Of a stretch of DNA of 64,000 nucleotides, positions 44,950 to 53,957 are shown piece after piece. The position numbers were made by a program, and so were the translations under genes. The stretch spans positions 4,836,001 to 4,900,000 of the forward strand of contig NZ_AP025282.1 in NCBI RefSeq assembly GCF_024347215.1. The letters are read 5' to 3'. Source of the DNA: Aliamphritea ceti (GTDB lineage: Bacteria; Pseudomonadota; Gammaproteobacteria; Pseudomonadales; Balneatricaceae). The notes beneath the pieces are model-generated. The model saw only the letters and a list, made by a program, of their open reading frames with translations. It made no database searches and was not told the DNA's origin. The number at the start of each line of letters is the position of its first letter. Position 1 is the first letter of the stretch.

Positions 44950-46146
44950 TTAGCTTTTAGGAGCAGTATTCGCCGCTGCCCTGGTTACCGGCTGCCAGAG
45001 CTTACGACTGTGATATGCAAGTAATCCCAGTAACAACCCCCAGAAGGCACTGCTAACCCCCAGTAAACTGACACCCGATGCAGTCAGCAGAAACGTCAGC
45101 ATAGCAGCCTCCCGGTGCGCTGCTTCAGTAAATGCAGCGCTCAGGCTGTTAGCAATCGTCGATAACAACGCAAGACCCGCAATACACATAATCAGCGCCT
45201 GTGGAAAAGCTGCAAATAAAGCCGCAACTGTGGCACCGAACACACCGGCAAACACATAAAACACACCTGCCCAGACAGAGCTTCTGTAGCGTTGTTCAGC
45301 ATCCGGATCAGCTTCTTCACTCATACAGATCGCCGCTGTAATCGCTGCCAGGCAGAATGAAAAACCCCCAAACGGCGCCAGTAATACCCCCGTCAGGCCG
45401 GTAGTGGATATCAGAGGGGAAATGGGAGTGTCATATCCATTCGCCCGGATAACTGCAACGCCCGGCACATTCTGTGAAGCCATCGTTACCACAAACAAGG
45501 GAATGCCGACGCCTATAAGCGCAGACCAGCTGAACTCAGGCATGATGAACAGAGGTACAGCCAACTCGAAGTCCACACTTTGCCATGCAAGTTCGCCACC
45601 AATCACACAACCGGCAATACCCACACATAACACCAGCGGAATGCAGTAACGCGGCAACACCGGCTTTAACAGCAAATAGCTTCCCAACATTGCGATAACC
45701 AGCCACAAACTTGTATCTGCGGCTAAAAATAAGTCCAGTCCAAAATTCAGCAGCACTCCGCCCAGCATGGCCGCCGCCAGACATACAGGCACCTGTCGCA
45801 TAATCAGGTTGAACCAGCCTGTGAGCCCACATAGCGCAATCAGTCCGGAGCTGAACAGAAACACACCTATTGCCTGCGCCATATCCAGTCCTGCTAATGA
45901 CGTCACCAACAAAGCAGCACCCGGTGTCGACCAGGCGGTGACAACGGGCTTTTTGTAATACAGAGACAAGCCAATGCTGGTAGCCCCCATACCAATTCCC
46001 AGCGCCCACAACCAGGAACTGAGTTCAGCGGCTGACGCCCCTGCTGCTGCCGCTGCCTGAAACACAATCACTGCCGAACTTGTATAGCCCACCAGCACCA
46101 CGACAAACCCTGTGGATATATGGGAAAGATTTAACCATTGCCGCAT
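44950..46146 (-). CDS. benE: BenE-family transporter (benzoate/H+ symporter type)
   Basis: 398 residues, about 12 membrane helices. Family segments are TAWSTPGAALL near residue 70, VGIPLFVVTMASQNVPG, and LTGVLLAPFGGF. The family includes benzoate transporter BenE and YdcO. No benzoate degradation genes are near. It is divergent from an XRE-cupin gene, as ydcO is from ydcN in Escherichia coli, so the YdcO type is more likely than a true benzoate importer. Twin operator-like palindromes lie between the two genes. Confidence 0.85.
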   Translation of the reverse strand: MRQWLNLSHISTGFVVVLVGYTSSAVIVFQAAAAAGASAAELSSWLWALGIGMGATSIGLSLYYKKPVVTAWSTPGAALLVTSLAGLDMAQAIGVFLFSSGLIALCGLTGWFNLIMRQVPVCLAAAMLGGVLLNFGLDLFLAADTSLWLVIAMLGSYLLLKPVLPRYCIPLVLCVGIAGCVIGGELAWQSVDFELAVPLFIMPEFSWSALIGVGIPLFVVTMASQNVPGVAVIRANGYDTPISPLISTTGLTGVLLAPFGGFSFCLAAITAAICMSEEADPDAEQRYRSSVWAGVFYVFAGVFGATVAALFAAFPQALIMCIAGLALLSTIANSLSAAFTEAAHREAAMLTFLLTASGVSLLGVSSAFWGLLLGLLAYHSRKLWQPVTRAAANTAPKS

Positions 46147-46174
46147 TTTTGCTCTGCTCCATTACCTGCCCAAA

Positions 46175-46232
46175 TTGTGCGTTATAGCGCACAACGTAGA
46201 CAAGCCTATCACTTGTACGTTATAACGCACAA
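46175..46232. promoter_or_regulatory. Twin palindromic operators between benE and the XRE regulator
   Basis: TTGTGCGTTATAGCGCACAA at 46175-46194 and TTGTACGTTATAACGCACAA at 46213-46232 share the frame TTGT-CGTTATA-CG-ACAA. They are 38 bp apart start to start. Both lie in the divergent promoter region and are probably bound by the XRE protein. Confidence 0.75.
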
Positions 46233-46268
46233 GAAAATATTATTTGCTCAATAATCTGGAAAAGATAC

Positions 46269-46829
46269 ATGCAGGAAATCAGTGCCTACCTTGCCACAGC
46301 CCTGAAACAGGCGCGTAAAGATCAGGGCCTCAGTCTGGATAAAGCCGCAGCAGCAACCGGCGTCAGTAAGGCAATGCTAGGTCAGATAGAGCGTCAGGAA
46401 TCCAGCCCGACACTGGCGACTTTGTGGAAAATAGCCAGCGGGCTGCACGTCAGTATGTCGAGCTTACAAGGACCCGCATTAAACCCTGAAGAAAACCGTC
46501 CCCGTAACGCCGCAGAACTGCGCGAACAACCGACACAAGACCGGGTACTGGTAGCCTCACTGTTTCCATTTGATCCGGCACTGGGATTTGAAATGTTTGA
46601 GCTGACACTCCTGCCAGAATACGAACGCTATGCTGAACCTCATGAACCCGGTGTCATAGAACATGTGATCGTCATTGAAGGTAGCATCGAAATTTTTACA
46701 GATAATCAATGGCATTTACTCAGCAAAGGCGATGCACTGAGATTCGCTGCAGATAAACCTCATGGATATCGTAATTTGCAAGATTGTTCCGGGGTTTTCC
46801 ACAACCTGATTCACTATCCAAAGCGCTGA
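46269..46829 (+). CDS. XRE-family regulator with C-terminal cupin (YdcN/SutR-like)
   Basis: 186 residues: helix-turn-helix at about 8-65 (LSLDKAAAATGVSKAMLGQIE) and a cupin sensor at about 100-180 (HEPGVIEHVIVIEGS). This build matches YdcN (SutR) of Escherichia coli, which also sits opposite ydcO. It probably represses itself and benE through the twin palindromes 36-94 bp upstream. The effector is unknown. Confidence 0.88.
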   Translation: MQEISAYLATALKQARKDQGLSLDKAAAATGVSKAMLGQIERQESSPTLATLWKIASGLHVSMSSLQGPALNPEENRPRNAAELREQPTQDRVLVASLFPFDPALGFEMFELTLLPEYERYAEPHEPGVIEHVIVIEGSIEIFTDNQWHLLSKGDALRFAADKPHGYRNLQDCSGVFHNLIHYPKR

Positions 46830-46965
46830 TTGTCCACTGTTACTCTGTCATTGGTTGTTCCCTGACCAACATCCGCAATCCACCGAGTGATAAGGGACTC
46901 AGCCATTGGTGCGCAGACTGCTAACAAACTTACCCACAGAATTCGGGGATGATTCCAAGGCCTTA

Positions 46966-47490
46966 TTACTGCTTTGAAAAAAAGATACTTACCGTCCCTA
47001 AAGTCAGCCCCCATTTACTGACCCGGGCGCGGTTTACCATTACCTTTTCATTCAATAAATACATGCGATCATCAAACTGCACTTTCCAGGCACGCCCCTG
47101 TATTTCCAGATTCATGCTATAACGCCAATACAGATAATGGCTTTCCTGCAGCCCACTGGCTGCGCCAAGAATGTCTTCAGCTTCTCCGGAATACACACAG
47201 TCACCCTGATCAGTGATCAACCATACCCGCTGACTCTTCTCACCGTCGTCATACTGAAAATCTTCTGTAAGCCGTAACTTCTGTCCATCTATATCGCCCT
47301 GAATATAGACTTTAAAACTGCGTCTGAGCTTGCCAAAGCGGTCTTCAAATATCCCGTAAGCCAGCGTCTTGCCCTGAAAATAATTAAAGATATCCAAACG
47401 CTGCGGTAACCGGAATTCTGATTCAGCAGATACGCCATGCATGTCAGGCATAGCTGAAGACGTATTAAGGGGGGAAGGTTGATAGTCCAT
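46966..47490 (-). CDS. DUF3833 family protein without lipoprotein signal
   Basis: 174 residues. DUF3833 features are FNYFQGKTLAYGIFEDRFGK, the WRY core, and the YLLNE near the end. Unlike the second DUF3833 gene at 55178, it has no signal peptide or lipobox: the N-terminal 35 residues are polar. It stands alone behind its own ECF-type promoter at 47518-47547. Function unknown; co-regulation with lipid-modifying genes suggests an envelope stress role. Confidence 0.82.
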   Translation of the reverse strand: MDYQPSPLNTSSAMPDMHGVSAESEFRLPQRLDIFNYFQGKTLAYGIFEDRFGKLRRSFKVYIQGDIDGQKLRLTEDFQYDDGEKSQRVWLITDQGDCVYSGEAEDILGAASGLQESHYLYWRYSMNLEIQGRAWKVQFDDRMYLLNEKVMVNRARVSKWGLTLGTVSIFFSKQ

Positions 47491-47517
47491 AAATATATCC
47501 TGCTGAAAATCACCTTA

Positions 47518-47547
47518 GGTATACGCCGGCAGAAACAAAACAGATCA
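47518..47547 (-). promoter_or_regulatory. ECF-type promoter of the DUF3833 gene
   Basis: On the - strand: TGATCT, 18-base spacer ending in GCG, then TATACC. It fits the pattern shared with three other sites in the island. The leader to the ATG at 47490 is about 21 bases. Confidence 0.7.
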
Positions 47548-47577
47548 GTATCAGCTAGAACAGCTCAACAATTACAA

Positions 47578-48333
47578 TCAGGCACCTACTGGCTGACCAT
47601 CCCAGGCAAATACCTGTCCGGAATCTTCCGGGCTCAGCTGATCAATCACCTGTAATAAACACGCCGCAGAATACTCGGCTGTGAATAACTTATCGGATGG
47701 TACATTACGTTGAAAAGGCTGCGATAAATGACTATCCACTGTGCCGGGATGTAATCCGCATACAATCATCTCAGACCGGGTACGCCGGACTTCAATCGCC
47801 ATATTTTTTAACAGCATATTAAGAGCCGCTTTACTTGCACGGTAGCTATACCAGCCGCCTAAACGATTATCTGAAATACTGCCAACCCGGGCAGACAATG
47901 CCGCAAATACACTTCGACGTCTGGGATGAAACAACGGCAGAAAATACCGGGCAACCAACATAGGTACTAATGCATTTACCTGCATTAACTGCAAAAAGTT
48001 ATTCCCGCTAATTTCTTCCAGACGCTTTTCAGGTTGCAACTGACCATGATGCAGTAACCCGGTTGTTACCAGCACCATATCTAACGGCGTATCAATATCA
48101 GCCACCGCATCAGCTAACGCCTGTTCATTCAGAGGGTCAAGTACACGGGAGATGACCTTCTCAGGATACTCAGTGTCAAAAGAGTTCTCCCGTTGGCGGG
48201 AAAAGGCATACACTTTATCTACTCCGGCAAGCGCAGAAAGGGTACTCACTATGGCTCCGCCAAGCGCGCCATTAGCACCAATTACTGCTACATTCATACC
48301 TTGTGTAAAGCTCTTCAGCTCAATAGGATTCAT
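47578..48333 (-). CDS. Short-chain dehydrogenase/reductase (CsgA-like)
   Basis: 251 residues. The cofactor site is GANGALGG at about 19-26 and the catalytic pair is in YRASK. LHPGTVDSHLSQPFQRNVP is typical of the CsgA/short SDR branch. AGAGGAG precedes the ATG. It lies at the edge of the RpoE-ChrR island, but no ECF-type site is visible upstream. Substrate unknown. Confidence 0.84.
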   Translation of the reverse strand: MNPIELKSFTQGMNVAVIGANGALGGAIVSTLSALAGVDKVYAFSRQRENSFDTEYPEKVISRVLDPLNEQALADAVADIDTPLDMVLVTTGLLHHGQLQPEKRLEEISGNNFLQLMQVNALVPMLVARYFLPLFHPRRRSVFAALSARVGSISDNRLGGWYSYRASKAALNMLLKNMAIEVRRTRSEMIVCGLHPGTVDSHLSQPFQRNVPSDKLFTAEYSAACLLQVIDQLSPEDSGQVFAWDGQPVGA

Positions 48334-48430
48334 TGTTAAACTCCTCTTATTTGCTCTCAGAGAGAGTGAACCGGAATTCCCGATAGCCCGTATACTGGAA
48401 TTAATCTGACCTGTTAAGAAGGTTCAACAC

Positions 48431-48802
48431 GTGCGTAAACCTAAGGTGTTTTTTGACGGTAGCTGTCCCTTGTGTCGTAAAGAAATACGACATTACCAAA
48501 GACTGGATAAAGCCCATCGGCTGGAATGGCTGGATCTGCACAATGCAGAGCAGACTTTACAGGCATACGACATCAGCCAGCGTCAGGCCATGCAGTTATT
48601 ACACGTGATTGATAATCAAAATATATCCCGGACCGGTGTAGCGGCTTTCATCGTTATCTGGGATAACCTGCCAGGATACCGGCATCTGGCCACAACTGTT
48701 CGGCTATTACACTTAGAGCCGTTAATGCAATCGCTATATCTTCACTTTGCCCGCTGGCGCTTTACCCGCCGCTGTAACGATGGCTGCTCAACAGAGCTAT
48801 AA
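48431..48802 (+). CDS. DCC-family thiol-disulfide oxidoreductase-like protein (DUF393)
   Basis: 123 residues with a GTG start (AAGGTT upstream). The family motif FFDGSCPLCRKEIRHY has the CxxC pair near residues 14-17. Two further Cys lie near the C-terminus (CNDGC). Small DCC proteins are thought to be redox proteins, but their partners are poorly known. It faces the - strand rpoE operon tail. Confidence 0.82.
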   Translation: MRKPKVFFDGSCPLCRKEIRHYQRLDKAHRLEWLDLHNAEQTLQAYDISQRQAMQLLHVIDNQNISRTGVAAFIVIWDNLPGYRHLATTVRLLHLEPLMQSLYLHFARWRFTRRCNDGCSTEL

Positions 48803-48810
48803 CCAAAGAC

Positions 48811-49026
48811 TTATTTCCAGCCCTGCTGCCAATGTTCACTGTTTTTTAGCTCACGCCAGTCAATGTTGTAATCATGGCCATTAATAACCGCCTGCAAAAT
48901 GCAGCCGGTTATCAATTCTGCATCATCGCGAATCAACTCTGTCACCATAAAGTGTCGTTCTTTGTTTTGCGGCAATACTGCCGTCCACTTACTCAGTAAC
49001 AGTTTGTTCGGATTCAATGGACGCAT
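48811..49026 (-). CDS. Small Trp-rich protein (TIGR02450/DUF2389 family)
   Basis: 71 residues: LNPNKLLLSKWTAVLPQNKERHFMV at the start and a conserved Trp set near the end (IDWRELKNSEHWQQGWK). The opening and the Trp pattern define the family. It starts 2 bp after the chrR stop, so it is the third gene of the rpoE-chrR operon. The function is unknown; members often accompany photolyase or stress genes. Confidence 0.8.
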   Translation of the reverse strand: MRPLNPNKLLLSKWTAVLPQNKERHFMVTELIRDDAELITGCILQAVINGHDYNIDWRELKNSEHWQQGWK

Positions 49027-49028
49027 GC

Positions 49029-49685
49029 TCAGAACCCGGTAACAGGCTGGACCAGACGTCCCAGCAAGCTGGTAAATTTCAGAGGAGCATCAGTAGCAAT
49101 CAGACAAATACAGTCGGTATTGCTGTCCACCAGCGGCTGATGTTCAACCTGCTCATCGAGATCAGCCACATCACCTCTGGCAAAACGGCCGATTTCATCA
49201 CAGAAGGACCCTTCAAGAACCAGTGTCAGCTCATTTCCTTCATGAGTATGCGGTAATAGATTTTTTCCCGGCGCAATTCGCATCAGACGGGAGACGCCAC
49301 CAGACTGACAGTCCAGATCGTAATAACTGATACCTGAAACAATTCTCTTCCAGGGAACCTTATCCAGATCACAACCCAGATAATCCCCTAACGGAGCAGG
49401 TAAACGGCTATCAGACTGTGGCTTTGGAGCAACCGGAAGTTCAGCAGGCGCTGCAGCCGGTGAATCCAGCATCGCCAACATATTATTTAAAACATCGTCA
49501 GACAGTTCTGCCGGTTTCAGATCTTCCAGCAAGGAACCGCCGATAGCTTCCTGCGCATTGGCTCTTTCCCGGCAATGCGGGCACATAGATAAATGACAGG
49601 CGACAACCAAAGCCATGCCCTGAGACAGAGAGCCTGCGGCATAACTCAGCAAAGTTGCCTCATCAAGATGGTGACGGATATTCAT
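49029..49685 (-). CDS. chrR: ChrR-type zinc anti-sigma factor with cupin domain
   Basis: 218 residues. The zinc site of the anti-sigma domain is His6, His31, Cys35 and Cys38 (HLSMCPHC). A flexible Pro/Ala linker follows, then a C-terminal cupin with PHTHEGNELTLVLEG, which also binds metal in the known ChrR. It holds RpoE inactive until singlet oxygen or a similar signal. The start overlaps the rpoE stop by 4 bp. Confidence 0.92.
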   Translation of the reverse strand: MNIRHHLDEATLLSYAAGSLSQGMALVVACHLSMCPHCRERANAQEAIGGSLLEDLKPAELSDDVLNNMLAMLDSPAAAPAELPVAPKPQSDSRLPAPLGDYLGCDLDKVPWKRIVSGISYYDLDCQSGGVSRLMRIAPGKNLLPHTHEGNELTLVLEGSFCDEIGRFARGDVADLDEQVEHQPLVDSNTDCICLIATDAPLKFTSLLGRLVQPVTGF

Positions 49686-50293
49686 GCGTCTCTCCAGGCT
49701 GCTTTAATCTTTTCACAGGCAAGGCGTATTCGGGATTTCACACTGCCCAGAGGTATACCCAGACGTTCAGCAATTTCCCCGTGGGCCCTGCCCTCGTAGA
49801 ATGACATATAAATCACCTGAGCCTGATTCTCCGGTAAAGTTTCAATAATCGCACCAAGATGGCCGCTGATAACCAGCTGTTCGCCGGCATCTTCAACGGT
49901 TTCATCTGGCTGATCAAAAGTTTCATCAAATGAATATTCCGGATACTTTTGCTTTCGCATCCAGTCGATACTCTGATTCCGTGCCAGGGTAAATATCCAG
50001 GTACTTGCAGCTGCTTTGTCTCGCTTGTACATATGCGCTTTTCGCCACATCAGTAGCATAGTTTCCTGCATCAGCTCTTCAGCGACGCTTTCAACCAGCC
50101 CAAGACGTAAAATATATGCCTTAACCCGCGGTGCAAAATGCCCAAAAAGGCTGACAAACAGCTTTTTATCCTGCTGTTTACCCAGCTCTGCCAGCAACTC
50201 GCTCCAGTCTGTTACCGAAGCAGTTCCCGGGGCATCTGCGGTTTTTAATGCAACAACATTATTCACAGTATCATCCGGTTGCTCGTGATTCAT
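49682..50293 (-). CDS. rpoE: ECF sigma factor of the RpoE-ChrR (ECF11-like) type
   Basis: 203 residues from the ATG at 50293. Region 2 includes ELMQETMLLMWRKAHMY and STWIFTLARNQSIDWMR; region 4 includes GEIAERLGIPLGSVKSRIRLACEK. Pairing with ChrR identifies the photo-oxidative stress group. Its own ECF-type promoter overlaps the region just before the ATG, so either the mRNA is leaderless or translation starts at GTG 50266 (194 residues). The 20-odd N-terminal residues are longer than in Rhodobacter RpoE. Confidence 0.92.
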   Translation of the reverse strand: MNHEQPDDTVNNVVALKTADAPGTASVTDWSELLAELGKQQDKKLFVSLFGHFAPRVKAYILRLGLVESVAEELMQETMLLMWRKAHMYKRDKAAASTWIFTLARNQSIDWMRKQKYPEYSFDETFDQPDETVEDAGEQLVISGHLGAIIETLPENQAQVIYMSFYEGRAHGEIAERLGIPLGSVKSRIRLACEKIKAAWRDA

Positions 50294-50298
50294 ATACC

Positions 50299-50328
50299 CT
50301 TCTACGCAGCCAATATTGGTTTAGATCA
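50299..50328 (-). promoter_or_regulatory. ECF-type promoter of rpoE-chrR
   Basis: On the - strand: TGATCT, 18-base spacer ending in GCG, then TAGAAG. It implies autoregulation. The -10 ends only 5 bases before the annotated ATG. Confidence 0.7.
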
Positions 50329-50438
50329 GTTGTAATTAAAAATAGCTCAAACTGACAGATGTAGTACGAATCTTCCCCATTTTGAAGCTAAAATATCTAA
50401 AACAATTAATAAGATAGCTCAATTTCATGCAGACAGCG

Positions 50439-50468
50439 TGATCTAATTTAATCGCAGCAGCGTAGATA
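50439..50468 (+). promoter_or_regulatory. ECF-type promoter of the flavoprotein-DUF1365-cfa operon
   Basis: TGATCT, 18-base spacer ending in GCG, then TAGATA, leaving a leader of about 24 bases before the ATG at 50499. It is the best-placed of the four matching sites. Confidence 0.78.
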
Positions 50469-50498
50469 TGAACAACACAGCGCAAAACGGACAGAGCC

Positions 50499-51854
50499 AT
50501 GAATGTGACTGCTATCAAACCGAAAAAAATTGCCGTTATTGGCGCCGGTATTTCCGGCCTGAGCTGCGCATGGTTATTAAACAGGCAGCATCAGGTTACC
50601 CTATATGAAAAGGATGACCGCCTCGGTGGCCATGCCAATACAATAGGTTTTGACCTGCAAGGCCAGAACATTGATGTCGACACCGGCTTCATCGTCTACA
50701 ACCCGGTAAATTACCCAAACCTTGTCGCCTTTTTCGATTACCTGCAGGTCCCTAACTGCGAAACAGATATGTCATTCGCAGTCTCGGTGAACCAGGGCCA
50801 ACTGGAATACTCAGGATCCGGCCTGGCAGGATTATTTGCCCAGAAGCGTAATCTTATCCGTCCGGCATTCTGGCGAATGCTGAAAGACTTAAATCACTTC
50901 TATCGCCACGCAGGGCAAATACAGCAAGACGCACAGACCCGACAACTAAGCTTGCGGGAGTTACTGGCTGAGCTGGGCTATAGCGACAGTTTTATCTATC
51001 AACATTTACTACCAATGGGCGCGGCTATCTGGTCAACGCCGGTTGAACTGATGCTGGATTACCCTGCTGCCAGTTTCATGCGATTCTGCGAAAACCATGG
51101 TTTATTACAAGTAAAAGATCGTCCTCAGTGGCGCACTGTTATCGGTGGCAGCCAGGCATATGTCAGCCGAGTTGCCGCTGATCTCGAGGATATCCGCCTC
51201 AACAGCCGTATACACCGCATTATCCGTCAGCCAGGTGGTGTTATTGTTGAAGATCTGCACGGTGGGCAGGAACAATATGACGACGTCGTACTGGCGTGTC
51301 ACTCAAATCAGGCGCTGGCGATGCTGGATTCACCCAGCTCAGCTGAACAAAACCTGCTGGGGAATATGCCTTATCAGAGAAACCAGGCCTATTTACACCT
51401 TGATACCAACCTGATGCCTAAACGCAGGGCCGTTTGGTCAAGCTGGAACTATCTCGCAGAAGGTGAACAACACCAGCAACAGGTCGCGGTAACTTACTGG
51501 ATGAATCAGCTACAGCCGCTGAATACCGAAACGCCGGTGCTGGTATCGCTGAATCCGCCAACCGCACCAGCCCAGAGCAGCATTATCCACAGTCAGTTTT
51601 ATGACCATCCGGTATTTAATCAGCAAGCCCTAGAGTCACAACAGAAACTCTGGCAGTTACAGGGACAGCAGAACACCTGGTTCTGCGGTGCGTATTTTGG
51701 TTACGGCTTCCATGAAGACGGTTTGCAGGCAGGACTGGCAGTCGCCGAGCAACTAGGCGGCAGTCACCGCCCCTGGATAGTCCCCGACGCAAACAGTCGC
51801 ATATTCACAACAGCAGCTAAACAAGCTGTACGTGAGGTCCTGCAGCATGGCTGA
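50499..51854 (+). CDS. FAD-dependent NAD(P)-binding amine oxidase-like protein (COG2907)
   Basis: 451 residues. The FAD-binding IAVIGAGISGLSCAWLL is at about 11-27, then a GG-doublet region RLGGHANTIGFD, and DTGFIVYNPVNYPNL, a hallmark of the COG2907 group. Its reaction is not established; relatives travel with DUF1365 and Cfa-like genes and are thought to act on fatty-acyl chains of membrane lipids. First gene of an RpoE-type operon; the next start lies 8 bp inside its end. Confidence 0.87.
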   Translation: MNVTAIKPKKIAVIGAGISGLSCAWLLNRQHQVTLYEKDDRLGGHANTIGFDLQGQNIDVDTGFIVYNPVNYPNLVAFFDYLQVPNCETDMSFAVSVNQGQLEYSGSGLAGLFAQKRNLIRPAFWRMLKDLNHFYRHAGQIQQDAQTRQLSLRELLAELGYSDSFIYQHLLPMGAAIWSTPVELMLDYPAASFMRFCENHGLLQVKDRPQWRTVIGGSQAYVSRVAADLEDIRLNSRIHRIIRQPGGVIVEDLHGGQEQYDDVVLACHSNQALAMLDSPSSAEQNLLGNMPYQRNQAYLHLDTNLMPKRRAVWSSWNYLAEGEQHQQQVAVTYWMNQLQPLNTETPVLVSLNPPTAPAQSSIIHSQFYDHPVFNQQALESQQKLWQLQGQQNTWFCGAYFGYGFHEDGLQAGLAVAEQLGGSHRPWIVPDANSRIFTTAAKQAVREVLQHG

Positions 51855-52656
51855 ATCTCATACGCAAGCGCTGCAATCAGGCATTTATGTTGGCAAAGTC
51901 ATGCACCAGAGGCTGCAGCCTAAACAACATGGTTTCATGTACCGGACTTTTTCACTCTGTGTTGATCTGGATGAACTCTCCATGCTGAATAAGCTGCGAC
52001 TGTTATCGATTAACCGCTTCAACCTGCTGGCCTTTTATGAACGGGATCACGGCGCCAATAGCCAAGGGCTACGTCAGCACATCAGCGATCTGCTCAGCAA
52101 ACGTGGCTATAAACATGCCAGCGCCCGGATTAAGCTGCTCTGCTATCCACGTATTCTCGGTTATGTATTTAACCCGCTAAGTGTGTATTTCTGTTACGAC
52201 AAAGACGATCAGTTACAGGTGATTCTTTACGAAGTCACCAACACCTTTAAGCAACGGCACACTTACCTGATTCCGGCAGATAACACTTCCCGCTTAGAGC
52301 ACAGCTGTAATAAACAGATGTACGTCAGCCCTTTTATGCCACTGGATACACGGTATAGCTTTACCATTCAGCCGCCAGCCAAGGCTGTCAGTATTGGTAT
52401 TCGTCAATACGATCAACATCAGCAACTACTCTTCAAAGCCACTTTTGCAGGTCAGCACACCAGTATTACTGATACGGCATTATTCAGACTTTTTATTAGC
52501 CACCCTCTGATGACACTTAAAGTAATGATTGGCATTCATTGGGAAGCCTTCCAACTGTGGCGTAAGAAGCTCCAGCTACAGCCCAGAGAAAAAGGCCACA
52601 GAAACAGTATCAGCTGGTATGACAAAAACGGAGATTTCCATAATGAAAGCTTATGA
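51847..52656 (+). CDS. DUF1365 family protein
   Basis: 269 residues from the ATG at 51847 (GAGG upstream; overlaps the previous stop). Family features are YVGKVMHQRLQPKQHGFMYR at the start and LCYPRILGYVFNPLSVYFCY in the middle. DUF1365 proteins have no proven activity but almost always sit between a COG2907 flavoprotein and a Cfa-like methyltransferase, as here, pointing to a shared lipid-modifying route. Confidence 0.88.
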   Translation: MAESHTQALQSGIYVGKVMHQRLQPKQHGFMYRTFSLCVDLDELSMLNKLRLLSINRFNLLAFYERDHGANSQGLRQHISDLLSKRGYKHASARIKLLCYPRILGYVFNPLSVYFCYDKDDQLQVILYEVTNTFKQRHTYLIPADNTSRLEHSCNKQMYVSPFMPLDTRYSFTIQPPAKAVSIGIRQYDQHQQLLFKATFAGQHTSITDTALFRLFISHPLMTLKVMIGIHWEAFQLWRKKLQLQPREKGHRNSISWYDKNGDFHNESL

Positions 52657-53857
52657 ATGCGAACACCCGACGAAAGCCGTCTGCTGGCAGGACAAGCTGT
52701 TCCTCCGTTATATGCAGGGTTTAAGTAATCAGTTACAGGGACAGCTAAGACTACAACTGCCATCCGGTTTCAGATGCAACTTAGGCAATCAGAGTGAGCC
52801 CATCGCAACACTTAAACTGCACAGCTGGTCAGCACTGAAAAGTCTGTTTTTCGGCAACATAACGGGCTGGGCACAAGCTTACATAAAACAACAGTGGGAC
52901 AGCAGTGATCTGACCGCGCTTATCAATTGGGCAATCGCCAACGAAAGCATCCTCGATAACATGACCCGGGGCAGCTGGATCAATACATTACTCGACAATC
53001 TGTATCACTTACGTCGGGATAACAGCCGTACCGGCAGCCGGGAAAATATCGCTGCCCATTATGATCTTGGTAACGATTTCTACGCGCCCTGGCTGGACAG
53101 CACCATGAGTTACTCAGCAGCAATGTTCCAGCATCCGAACGAAGATCTGGCGCAGGCCCAGCACAACAAATACCAACGTATTCTGGAACTGCTCAATGCT
53201 CAGGCCAACGATCATATTCTCGAAATAGGCTGCGGCTGGGGAGGCTTTGCGGAGCAGGCCAGTTGTGAAAATGCACTGAGAATTCACGGTGTGACTCTCT
53301 CAACTGAACAACTGAGCTGGGCAAAGCAACGCATTACCAACGCAGGTAAACAGGATGAGGTGCACCTTAGTCTCACAGACTATCGTGATCTTAATATCCA
53401 GTACGATGGCATCGTCTCTATTGAGATGTTTGAGGCTGTCGGCGAAAAACACTGGGACGAATACTTCCAGGTATTACGTAAGAGCCTTAAGCCTGGTGGT
53501 AAAGCGGTTTTACAAGTGATCACTATCGATGATCAGCGCTTTCACACCTACCGTAAACAAGCTGATTTTATCCAGCGCTATATTTTCCCTGGCGGCATGT
53601 TGCCCAGCCGGGAAGCACTGCACAATAAATTTGCTGAACAGGGCTTTCAGTTACAGCATGAAGAATTCTTTGGCCTGGATTACGCCCGTACACTGAACAT
53701 CTGGCGGCAAAATTTTGAACAGCAATGGCCAGCAATTAGCCAGCACGGGTTTGATGAAGATTTCCGGCGCTTATGGCGCTATTACCTGACGTACTGTGAA
53801 GGTGGGTTTATTTCAGGCAGCATCGACGTTGGCCTGTTTGTGATCACCCCAGAGTAG
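52643..53857 (+). CDS. cfa: Cyclopropane-fatty-acyl-phospholipid synthase family methyltransferase
   Basis: 404 residues from the ATG at 52643 (GGAGA upstream, 14-bp overlap with the previous gene). The SAM-binding motif is ILEIGCGWGGFAEQA at about 190-205; IAAHYDLGNDFYAPWLD, MTYS-like MSYSAAMF, and the FIQRYIFPGGMLPS segment identify the Cfa family. The enzyme acts on double bonds in phospholipid chains. In Rhodobacter, ChrR-regulon relatives make methylated or furan fatty acids rather than plain cyclopropanes, so the product is open. Confidence 0.9.
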   Translation: MKAYECEHPTKAVCWQDKLFLRYMQGLSNQLQGQLRLQLPSGFRCNLGNQSEPIATLKLHSWSALKSLFFGNITGWAQAYIKQQWDSSDLTALINWAIANESILDNMTRGSWINTLLDNLYHLRRDNSRTGSRENIAAHYDLGNDFYAPWLDSTMSYSAAMFQHPNEDLAQAQHNKYQRILELLNAQANDHILEIGCGWGGFAEQASCENALRIHGVTLSTEQLSWAKQRITNAGKQDEVHLSLTDYRDLNIQYDGIVSIEMFEAVGEKHWDEYFQVLRKSLKPGGKAVLQVITIDDQRFHTYRKQADFIQRYIFPGGMLPSREALHNKFAEQGFQLQHEEFFGLDYARTLNIWRQNFEQQWPAISQHGFDEDFRRLWRYYLTYCEGGFISGSIDVGLFVITPE

Positions 53858-53957
53858 ACCAGAATCTATTCTAAAAACTGAAGCTGGCTAAGAATGAAGG
53901 CTTACTAGTTAAAAGAATAAGGGTTCGAACTGATCAGGATCTAAACCTGATAAAGGT

